Shown here piece after piece: positions 1-11,508 of a stretch of 64,000 nt of DNA. Both the position numbers and the translations under genes were made by a program. Each line of letters starts with the position of its first letter. Position 1 is the first letter of the stretch. The DNA is taken from positions 36,910,919-36,974,918 of the forward strand of contig CM047426.1 of the NCBI GenBank assembly GCA_026168455.1, given 5' to 3'. The notes beneath the pieces are model-generated. The model did not search any database and was not told the origin of the DNA. It saw only the letters and a program-made list of their open reading frames with translations. The stretch comes from Theocolax elegans. Taxonomy: Eukaryota > Arthropoda > Insecta > Hymenoptera > Cerocephalidae.

Positions 1-315
1 AATTTCCATCAATACAAAGTTCGCCGGGCAAACAATTACTATCACCGTAACATACTTTGAGGCATATTCCGTTGTGACAGCGTTCGCCTTGTGCGCAATT
101 GTTGTTCTCTTTACATTGACATTGACATTGTCCAGACGCACAAACGTGTTGACTAGGGCAATCCTGAGAACTTTTGCAAATATTGGGCACTCGAACGCAA
201 CCCTGTTCAGCTGTTGGATTCCCTTGGAATCCAATTGGACATGTACAAGTTGCCGAGTGATCGACGCAACTGCACTGAGCGTTCGGCCCGCATACATTTT
301 CATGTTTACACGGAT
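1..315 (-). CDS. dpy: dpy exon continuing beyond the window: EGF and DPY-type modules
   Basis: It begins DPCKHENVCGPNAQC after acceptor TTTTACAG. It contains an EGF ending CPIGFQGNPTAEQGC, then NICKSSQDCPSQHVCASGQC, CKENNNCAQGERCHNGIC and CYGDSNCLPGELCIDGN, a chain of DPY-type units. The frame is open to base 1, where the last codon is split, so the exon's end is not visible. Confidence 0.9.
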   Translation of the reverse strand, partial: MRVNMKMYAGRTLSAVASITRQLVHVQLDSKGIQQLNRVAFECPIFAKVLRIALVNTFVRLDNVNVNVKRTTIAHKANAVTTEYASKYVTVIVIVCPANFVLMEI

Positions 316-3300
316 CTGTAAAATACCAAGATTTTTTTATAATATCGAAATACAATAATCCGTAACTAGAAATATTATAACTATCTTTGAAGGTACTTAC
401 CTTGACATTTGTTGTTAATACAAGACTCAGAGGAGTGACAATCTCTGCTGCTTCTGCATCCAAGGATGCAAATATTGTTTGTACATGCTTGGTTAGTTTG
501 ACACTGATTATGATTTACGCAAGGTACTACGCATTTTTTTTCTATACATTTTTCTCCCAAAGCGCAATCTGAGGATGATCGGCATACAACTAAAATGCAT
601 TACGATTTCTTAATAATTGTCATTTCATATAACATTGCTTGCATTTTGAAAGCGAGCAATGAGGGACTTTTTATTTTATTTTTGATAATCTTTTGTTACG
701 ATCGAATTAATACGTGTTATTTTTTGTTACCATGTAGAAAGTATTAAAACAATTATTTCAATTTTGTATAATAACTGACAAACTAAAACTAGTATTGTGT
801 AATATGATCATGATTTATAAACTATGTGTAATATATTTTAATTATATGATATTTAGTTTTAGTAATAAATTAATAAACATTTATATAATGTACCAAATGT
901 ACGGTAAAAGTGGTAATGTTGATCGAAAAAATTGAAATTTCTAGTAAAACTAAATAAATTATATAAATTTAATATGAAATGAGCGCATATTAGTATAACT
1001 AAATAAATTTGTCGAAAAATATGTATGAAAATATATATGAAAATAAATTAAATAAAAAGAAAAATAAATAATGTAACTGAAGTACTGAATATAAATACCT
1101 CGCGCGAACTCGTCGTAAAAACCCCATAGTAGAAATAAGATAGAATAAATGTACACCTACCTACGCACTGCCCTTGGATGCACAATCCGTCGTCACAGTC
1201 ACGGTCGATGTTGCATCCACCGACACTCCTAACGCAGCCATCCTGAGCTCCTCTGGTCGAGGCAGCGAATCCTCGGAGACACTCGCACACAGGCTTGCCC
1301 TGAATAAGCTCACACAGAGCATTCGGACCACACGCATTCTCGCAAGGACTGACGCATCTCCGGGCTTGACACACCGAGCCTACCGGGCAATCTCTGCTGG
1401 TGGCGCATCCACCCTCGACTCGGCATCCGCGTCCACCAGCACGAGCGTCTCCTACTTGACCGGATGGACATCTGCACAGTGGGTTTCCGGTTGGTCTCAC
1501 CACACATTCGGCTGTAGGGTGGCACGACTTGGGGTGACAAGCTTCGACCGAGGCACACTCGATTTCCGCGATAGGATTCGCTCGGAATCCTCGCGGACAC
1601 TGACAAACTGGTCGATGATCTTCGGCGATACAAACTGCATTAGCTCCGCAAGCGCCGGAATCGCAGGCGTCGCGGCAAGTGTGACTCTGTAGGTCGCAGA
1701 GCTGGCTAGTGGGACAATCAACGTTGTAGACGCAGGGGACGCTGCGACATCCCGAGATCGGATCATTGGGATCTCCAGCGTGGGGCCCGGGTGGACATTC
1801 ACAGTGGCCCACGTGATTCCTGACAACGCAAAGTGCGTTAGGGCCACACCCAAGTAGCTCGCAAACTGGTCGACAAGCGAGCGAGCCATCGGGTGTTGCC
1901 CGGCAGGTATGATCTTCCTGACAGTCGGTGTCAGCTAAGCAGCGGTCGCGCCGGGCTGGCTCGCACCCGAGTCGGTCGTTCGGGTTGCCGGTGAAGCCAG
2001 GTAGACACTCGCACCTTCCGCGGTGGTCTGTCGCGACGCACCGAGAATCGGTTGCGCAAGTGAAACTGTCGCAAGCAGGGACGCATCCCAGTACTCCCAG
2101 AGCATCGGGTCGACAAGCTTCGGTGCTCAGGCAATCGCGATCCGAAACGCAACCAGGCACTCCAGGCTTCTCGCAGTCCGAGGTGATCGGGTTACGTTGG
2201 TATCCTTCTCGACATCGGCAGCTTGCCCTGCCGGCTCCATCTAGCTCGCAATGCTGGTGTGCGCCGCAAGCTATCTTGGCGCAAGGATCGACGCACTCCC
2301 GAATGCCCGAGAGTCCCACGAGACAGGAGTAGCCATGCTTGCAATCACTGTCGACTCGGCATGCTGGGCCATCGTGAGAATGGATTGGTTGGCAACCATC
2401 GCGCAAGTCGCCAGGGTCACCAACGAAACCTTCGACACAAAGACAAGAGGATGCGTGGTTTTGGGTGACGCACAAGGCATTTGGTCCACATTGCAGCTTG
2501 CTGCATCCGTCGAGGCACTTGCGCGTCCCTCGACCTACTTGGAAGCAAATCTGTTGGGGCTCGCAGTCCAGGTCGTTTGCGCAGTGACCTCGGGGTTGGC
2601 AACCTCGATTAGGGTCTGATGGGTTTCCCGAATAACCGGGTGGACAGACACAGGTACCTCGTTGGCAGACCGAGCGGGGTCCGCACTCAACGTTGCTGCA
2701 TTCGTCGACGCATTTACCCGCTAAGCAGGTGTACTCCGGGGGACAGGGTACGTCGGGCGAACAGGGACAAGATCGTGGGTCCGCGCATGCACCAGGGGCA
2801 ACCCTAGCACATCCTACGAATGGATTGCCGAAGTAACCTTCTTTACATCGACAGTCGTAGCTTCCTATCGTGTCGATGCATACTGCGTTGTCGCCGCATG
2901 CGTGTCCGTTGCACTCGTTAATATCTGTTGTTACGGGGAGAGAGAAACATTATTGTGATTAGTCGGGTGGTTGGGGGGTCGGCTTCCGGCTGCCACCGTT
3001 CACCACACGAAATCATGCAAATACAATTATCAACATTCTATACGATTAATTATTAATCAAGATTTTATACAGCATTACATTTTTATTTCATATTCTTATT
3101 ATTCTTTATGTATATTTCCAGTGGAAATCGAGAATATCTAATTTTTAAACCATTTAATGAACAATGTTAAAGTGCACTTGTCGCATCTGGCAATGAACAG
3201 CAAGTGAAAAAGCGATAATAAAGGTAAACTAAATCTATTGGAGGGTTGGGCAAGTACTCGTCAACCACCTATTTACTTTTCATTATTTGATTTTTAACCT

Positions 3301-6300
3301 TAAACAAAACATATAGAGTCCCATAACAACATCGATATATCGATCAAATACTTTTTCGAATACCGAGTAGCATTTTTTAACATAATTAAATTTTATGTAA
3401 TAGTTACTTTCATCTTTAAGAGGACGCCGTATCGACATGCTTTCCGACATTTATAGGTTCAACTTTACAAAACCAATAATCATTTTTTTGACATTGTATG
3501 AGTTATTCCCCTTAGGTTTTGGTAAAACCTAGCGGAGAAAGCTCATAAAATTTTAAATCAAATTAAAAATTGTCTTACTTGGATGGGGACACACCTGCGT
3601 GAAACAGATTTTTACCAAACACTTGATTTCTTATAACTCTAAAACGAGTACAGATATATATTTAAACCTAAGTTCAAAAGAAAACTGAGATCCAGTAGAT
3701 ACATTTCAAATAGTAGACGCTCAAATATCTTAATTTAGTTAACAGTTATGAAAGAAATAAGAGAAAGATTAAAATTTAATGTTTTTTTTTTTAAACCAAA
3801 ATTTCGTCTAAGTTATTTCTTTCATAACTGTTGACCAAGTTAACATATTTGAGCGTCTTCTATTCGAAATGGATCTACTCAGTGTCTTTATTTTGAACTT
3901 AGGTTTAAATGTATATCTTTACTCGTTTTAGAGTTGTAAGAAATCAAAGTCAAGAGTATTTTTGGCAAAAACATTCGTTTTTTGCTTATATCTATCGTAA
4001 AATAGAGCGTTAGAATTTGTCACCTCAGGTTTCTTTATATTTTTATAGTAGAAAACGTATCCAAGTGTTTGATAAAAATTCGTTTCACGCAGGTGCGATA
4101 CTATCCTAGTAAGACAATTTTTAATTTAATTTAAAATTTTATGAGTTGTCTCCGCCAGGTTTTACCAAAACCCAAGGGGAATATCTCATACAATGTCAAA
4201 AAATGATTATTGGTCTTGTAAAGTTTGAACTTGTAAAAGTCGATAAGCATGTCGGTACGGCGTCCTCTTAAAAATAAAAGTTACAATTATATAGATCAAA
4301 TATATATCAAATGATTCTCCTGTAACTAAATTTTTAAAATTTGTAAATAAATATATGTAATGAATAGTCGGTACGTATTATTTGTATACGTATACACCGC
4401 ATTTGCAATAAAAAATATAATAAAAATAAATTGGAAGTGCTGGGAATCGAACCTCGAAAGTTTAACTCTAAATACCAACTCTTTAACAAACTGAGCCATA
4501 TTTTACTTTTCAAGTTATTTCGAACTTATAATATTTTCAGAGTATTGGAATCATAACGTACATTTTCAAAGACATGAACTTAACATTTTTTTATAACTGT
4601 CTTATAAAATTAATATGGGACTTATAATATTTCCGAAATCTGAAATTTCAAAGGCGTTCAAATGTTTATAAACGTCTTTGAGATGTACCGGGTTTCGGAC
4701 TGGCAATTATTATAAGTTAATACCTTTAAAAATCCATGTTATAATTCCGATACTCTCAAAATATTATAAGTCCGAAAAACGTTTAACTCTTATTTATAGC
4801 CTGAAAAAACCTTCATGAATCAAAGTAACAAAATGGCTCATTTGGTAAAGAATCGGTCTCCGAAGCTGAATTTCTGAGGTTCGATTCCCGGCACCTGCAA
4901 TTTTTATTACGTACTTTATTGCAAATTCGGTGCGTATGTATGCAAATAATATCTACCGAATGTTCATTACATTTATTATTTATACATTTTAAAAATTTGG
5001 TTACATGAGAACGATCTGATTGATAATCAACTTCTGATGCAAATACTTCGCAGATGTATCCATTATTGATTTCCACAAAACCGGCATATTAATAATAAAA
5101 TATGAAATAAAATATAATATTTAATAGCATTATAAAATCTGCGCATATATGTATAAATTTTACGTAAAAACATAGATAAATTTTTTCCTCGCGCATAGCC
5201 ACAAGATGCAAGATACACTCAATATTTCGACACTTTTCGAGCGTCACTATACTCTGTTAAGTAAGTAGTGCAGAATGAATAACATATTTTGAAAATTAAA
5301 TCATAAGAATCTTTCCAAGTAGAGGTTGTTGATTTTAAAATCGTAGGATTGAAATAATTCGAGTTTTATGAGATCAGGTGGCATTACGAACGGAGACAAC
5401 CGGACTGAACGTAGCCAACGTGAATCGAAACTGGTTAGGGATAGTTAAGATACACTCGGTTACGAAGCCGCGAGCTTTAGTCAACAAAGCTGGATTAGTA
5501 TACTTGCCGTAACACTGAATATATGGGTTTCCGGCATAACCTGGTGGACAAATGCATTCTACGGCATTGGGCCCAGCGGTGCACTGAGCACCAATGCCGC
5601 ACCTTGATCCAGAACAGTCAGATTTCTCCTGGATGCCACAACCGTGGTAAGGATTTCCGGTAGTACCTGGGTCACACACGCACTTGGATTCAGTCAAGGC
5701 GTACTCGCAATGCGCGTTGTGTCCGCATGCGGGTTCGCACTTTGGTGGTTGGATTGCTGTGAATTCAAATGACAAAGTGGTCGGTATGCTATTAATCTTA
5801 TTAATATTGTTATAATTTGAATAATATATCGCGTGGAAGAAGAAATTAGTTATTACGTTACACCTATAACTATGTCTCGAAAGTTGATGAAATTTGCAAA
5901 TTAAAAATACAACAGTTGTATTGTTGCGTTTTTTAAATATTTATCATTAGAATGACCTGCAATTTTGGATGAGTGCGTGTACACTTGTATACTTACGTGG
6001 CATGCACAAATAGTCAGGGTTCCCGATGAAATAGGGATTGCAGACGCACTTGTTGGTGAGAGGATCGCACATAGCACCAACGCCGCAGACTACTCCTTCG
6101 CACCGTCGTTTACAACGACCACCGATGCAGATGCTGGGCTCGGCGCACGGGACTTCGGGCGAGCAGACGTCTGGGGAGCACTGACCTCCTGGGAATGGAT
6201 TACCTGTGAAACCTTCGATACACTTGCACGTCGGGCCATCGTAGCTAACTATGCACTGAGCTCCTGCTCCGCACGTGAAACCGTTGCATTCTGTGTAAAG

Positions 6301-9300
6301 ACAAATCATTCATTTCTATACTTAACACTTGTACTTTTATTTTCATTTTATTATATTTTCATCAGAAAGATTTAGTTGAAAATACAATAGTCAATTCAAG
6401 TACGAAAATTAGAATAAGTGAATTAAACTCACGCGATACACATTCGTTATTCTCAGCCTCGGTAAATCCAATGACGCACCGACACCAAGCTGCGTGTTTA
6501 TCCGGCTCGCAATAAGCGTTAGGTCCACAAGGTACATTGTCGCAGGGATTCACGCAGCTCCCTTGGACACAGGCGAGGTAGTTGTCGCAGTCATCGTTGG
6601 CCGAACATTCCTGCTTAGCTGCAGGACCGAGGCCACCGGTGCATCCAGCACCGTAGGGATCGCCCGAGCTACCTCTAGGACATTCGCAGGTGTGACCTCC
6701 ACGAGTGTTGAAGCAATAAGCACCTCTACCGCAAGGATTGTTGGCGCATTCGTTAACATCGACACATCCGTACTGCGGATCGCCCTCGTATCCGGCTTGA
6801 CACATGCACTTGGGTGGATCGCTGGGTGTGCACTTTGCATTTATTCCGCAAGGGAATCGGTCGCATGGATCTATCGAAGACAAAGCCAAATTCAAATTTA
6901 AATTAACTTTGATCAAATTCATTTTTACCAAACAATCGTACCTGGGAATACGCAAATCAGAATTATACGTACAATTAAAGCGTAAATAATAAAATTATAC
7001 TTACTTTTACAAAGATTTCCGTCGAAAGGATCGGTATAGAATGGTGGTGGACATATGCATTCTCCAGGTTGAACGCATTTCTCGTTGGGTCTACACTCGT
7101 TGTCATTGGTGCAACGTTTCTGAGCAGGTGAACATAATCCATTGTATGGATCTCCACCGTATCCGTGTGGACAGACGCATTGATAGGAACCAGGTTGATT
7201 GATACATTCGGCACCGTACCCGCAGACTTGACGTCCTTCCGTGCATTCGTTTATGTCTGTCGAGGAAATGATCGATTAGTACCATATTAGGTACAAATTG
7301 TAGTTTTTATTTAAACTATAAAACTTAGAGCACACTAAAAGTAAAGTTTATTTATATAAAGGAACATTATTAGTAAACATTACTTTTGACATATTACAAA
7401 TGACATATTACACAAATTGTACACTATCAGTGTATTTGTTTCGAAATTCATTAAAGTAACAGAGACATATCATAGATAAACGATAAATACCTTCGCACGA
7501 TCCGTCAGGTTTGGTGCCGTAACCTTTTGGACAAGCGCAATAACTGACACCGCCTGCAATTTTGATACACTCGGCACCATGAGGGCATTTTTCTCCTTTA
7601 GAACAATCGGCAAGTATGCACTTGCCGTCGACAATCTTGTACGGTGGTTGACACTGGCATTCAATACTGTTACATTCTGCAAAACAATGTCGTCATAAAT
7701 AAAATGAATGAAATGAAATTGGACATTGATAATCGATCGATCGATCGATAATTGGGAATGAAAAGTTAAACGAACCTTCACAAAGTGAAAAGGGATTTCC
7801 GTTGAAACCAGGCGGACACTGACACTCGTAACTGCCGGGCAAATTTTTACAAATGGCATTAATGCCGCAAGCTGGTTTATCTCTAGATTCAAGACACTCG
7901 TTGACGTCCCGACACTTGCCGGTGTCAGGATCCCGAGTATATCCGCGTTGACAAATACACACACTACTGCCTACAAATTCATCTTTGACGCATTGCTCGC
8001 CCGGAGGACAAGGAGTGCTGGGTCCACAAACATGAGGTAGTTCCGATTGAGCACATCCGCCCGCATACGGATCGCCAATCATGCCGCTTGGACATTGACA
8101 GGAAAATGAACCCGCTTCGTTGTTGCAAATCGCTCCGGGTGGGCAAGGATTTACCACGCATTCATCGATATCTCGGCATCCGTCCTTAATGCCGGGTTTA
8201 CCGGTGAATCCGTTTTTACACAAGCACGTTGCTACATCGTTCAGCAACATGCATTGGGCATTCGGTCCGCACGATAGATCTTCGCAGGGGTCTGTCGGAC
8301 AAAGAATAATATTATTATATATGTCTTTTAAAAGTTGACTCTTTAAGTCAAAAAGTCAAAGTGTAATATAATACGAAAAATCAACATTTAAATTATAAAA
8401 ACATTCATATTTATAATAAATATAGAAACGATTAAAAACTAATAATGTTTATTAAAAAGTTAAAATCTATCGTTTTGACGAATAGTTGATTATATCAGCA
8501 GCTAAGGTTTCATCTACGCGAGAATATGTTTGTTTCATCGTCGTTATCCTATAAATAGACTAGGGGATAAAACAAAAATTAATGAATGAAAACACGCAAT
8601 TATTTAGGAAACTCTAGGCAATCTGACGATACAACTATTATTCTTATTTTTACTTTATGTTCCGGCATTTCCTGGGATTTTTGTTATTAGACTGTTATCA
8701 TTGAAAATCGAAAGTTAATTCGCGGCTAGTTAGAAAATCTCTCGATCGGAGACTGGTAATTAAGTCCCGACGTGAGTAAACCAATGTATACATTATCTCA
8801 CACTGATATTTCCGTATTATAAAAATAAATGAATAAATGAATAAATGAATAAATGAATAAATGTAATAACATGTCATAATGTAGGAAGAGCAGTATACTC
8901 ACGTCTACAGTCGTTTCCAACATTTGGTTCAGGACACAAACATCGCTTTTGAGGATCGCACGCAGCATTACCAGGACAATCGGTGTCCGTGTCGCAGGTG
9001 ACGATACCAACGCATTTGATCGAGGGATCGGGGTCGGGGATAGTTTCGTCGGGACAGGAGCAAGAGTACGAACCTTCCGTGTTCGTACAAGTCGCGCCGT
9101 GTCCACAAGCATCAGGCCGAGCACACTCGTTAATATCTAAATATCGTAACGTCCAACGTGTCGTTAAATCGGAAAAAGTATGTAATTGAACTGTACGATA
9201 AAATGTAAGGAAAATGTGTACATACCTAAACACTGTTTGAAGGCGTTGCCGGTGTAGCCTGACTTACACTGACATCCGAAACCTCCAGGTGTATTCGTAC

Positions 9301-11471
9301 ATATCGCGTTTTTGCCGCATCGTCCGGATGGTCCGTTGATCACCGCGTCGCACTCGTTTATGTCTACAAGATATGCAAATTAATGCAGTGTATCGATTAC
9401 TTAAGTTTTAAATTGTATTTGAAAACGGTTAGATTAAAAAGAGTGTATCAATAGATAGTATAATTGTAAGGATAAACTAAATAATTGTACGTACCAACGC
9501 ATCCAGCGCCAATGTCGTTGGGGTTGTACGTCCATCCATCCTCGCAGATACAAAAAGCTTCTTGACCATCCGCTTTGCAATACGCGTGTTCGCTGCAGGT
9601 GACTTCGTCGCAAGGCGCTTTGCACGGCACGTGTGGCGGTGTACCGATGAACCCACTCTCACATTCGCATTTGTAACCGCCTTTCGTATTGGTGCAAATG
9701 GCCGAACCTCCACAAGGATTCGTGGTGCACTCGTTCAGGTCTTCGCAGATCGCACCAACGGCTTTGAACCCGTCTTTGCAGAAGCACTGGCCCTCGATAC
9801 ACTCGGCGTTGTTCACGCAGTCGAAATTTGATTTGCAAAGCGTCGTCACGTCCGTCTGCACCGAGAATACATATTCCATTGTACATCTTGGATACGTTTC
9901 GGAAGATTACGGTAGAATACTAGGCGAACCTGATCACAACTCACCTGATCGCAAGCGACTTTTGGACTAGGATTGGCACTGTAGCCTGGAGGACAGTCGC
10001 AAGTGTATCCTGGATCGGCGTTTCTGCACACCGCGTTCGAGCCGCAGGGATTATCGTAAGCTGAGCACTCGTCGATATCTTCAATGGCGAAGATCCAAGA
10101 TAAATAAATGATTAACAAGTGAATCTTAATAAGTGAATCTTAAGAGTACCTACGTAAGACAATACTTTTCACAGGAAACAAATGGTAGAGAGATAGGTGC
10201 ACATATGAACGATCGTTCAATGAAAAATAAAGATCGAGGAAATTAATAGTAAAATCCTCGCCGCAAGCTTGGCAAAAGTCAATTAAAAATAGTTCGAAGC
10301 AGTTTGTGCCGGATAATAGAATAATGAATTAGAAAACTCGCAAGAAATTCGCAAGCGTGATAGCGTGTAGAAGGTAAAGCATGCCAGAGTTAAGAGAAAA
10401 CAAGTAATAAGGTGTTATTCGCTAACCAGTGCATCCCTTGAACGGATCGCCAGTGTAATCAGTCTTACAGGTACAAACGAAGCTACCGAGAGTGTCGGTG
10501 CACTCGGAGTTCTCACCGCAGGGGCTTTTCTCGCATTCGTTTACATCTGTTAATACAGTTGTTATTTTTCCTTTTAATATTTATCATTATCGTTATCATT
10601 ATCAATATCATTATCAATATCTAAAACTAGTTCTAGTTTCAGTTCTAGTTCTAGTTCTAGTTCTAGATCTAGTTCTAGTTATAGTTCTAGCTCTAGTTCT
10701 AGCTCTAGTTCTAGCTCTAGTTCTAGCTCTAGTTCTAGTTGTAGTTGTAGTGTTAATAGAGAAAAGAGATTATTATCGGTTGGATCGGTGGATATTAGAG
10801 ACGTAGGTTAGGGAAAAATAAAACTAACTTTCACACAATGTCAGTCCTTGACCAATGAAACCCTGAAGGCAAATGCACTTGTACGATCCTGGTACGTTGA
10901 TGCATTTCGCGTTAGTAGCGCACGCGGAATCCCTCGTGCATTCGTTTGTATCGACGCAGCCGTGCACGGGATCCATTTGGTAACCGGGCGAGCAATCGCA
11001 TCTGAAGCTTCCTTCGGTGTTTACGCACTCCGAATCTCGACCACATGGATTCCGTACCTCGCATTCGTTTACATCTGCGTTATGGGTTACTGGGTTATTG
11101 GGTTACATTTAGTTAGACAACCATTTCTCTAGCTGTGTCATTCCCTGTGTATCAGTGTATTTTAGTGTACTTTTCACTCCCTCGTTAAACTTTTATCTTT
11201 CCCTTTCTCTTTTTCTCTCTCTTTCTCTTTCTCTTCCTCTTTCTCTTACCCTTACTCTTTCTATCTCCTCATTTGCTTTGTATTAATCGGAGGCTGCGGG
11301 TTAATCGTGAGCAGTGCGCGCCATATGGTTTTGCACGTCGTTCAGTTACTTACGAGTGTACGATACTGCAAGCGTTACAGTACCATTTTTACGCATACTT
11401 TTCATAGAGTTTACCGAATCAACTGTAACAGCATTCTACGAAGAGTTTCACTTAAAAAAACGTGCGGTTAT

Positions 11472-11508
<37 letters not shown>

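Larger units (their letters stand above)
4303..5026. mobile_element. inverted-repeat element with two divergent tRNA-like units
   Basis: The left arm (about 4303-4555) and right arm (about 4770-5026) are reverse complements with perhaps 80-85% identity by eye. For example TTCTCCTGTAACTAAATTTT pairs with the complement of AAAATTTGGTTACATGAGAA, and CTTATAATATTTT near 4526 recurs inverted near 4760. Each arm carries a tRNA-like promoter pair. No target-site duplication is obvious. It could be a head-to-head pair of tRNA-derived SINEs or a foldback element that captured a tRNA fragment. Confidence 0.75.
2925..5507 (-). other. dpy: dpy intron carrying two inverted-repeat elements
   Basis: 2,583-base intron, probably GC-AG (donor GCAAGT at 5507-5502, acceptor ACAACAG ending at 2925). 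Most of its interior is two adjacent large inverted repeats (3416-4271 and about 4303-5026), separated by roughly 31 bases. The flanks are AT-rich and hold no exon that I can recognise. Confidence 0.8.

Noticed and set aside
1048..1160. Extension of the large dpy frame past 1161
   Set aside because: Sequence loses cysteines and becomes hydrophobic, AT-rich intron; a good GTAGGT donor with correct phase lies at 1160-1155.
1174..1692. 172-codon plus-strand open frame
   Set aside because: Antisense shadow of the dpy large exon; the minus-strand frame has consistent EGF/DPY cysteines.
4437..4898. Functional tRNA genes
   Set aside because: A and B boxes are present but the acceptor stem and anticodon arm do not form; the units are parts of an inverted repeat.
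3416..5026. Autonomous transposon with transposase
   Set aside because: No open frame of useful length within either inverted-repeat element.
5499..5508. GT donor at AA|GTATAC for the exon ending near 5508
   Set aside because: It gives phase 2, which is incompatible with the phase-1 start of the next exon at 2924.
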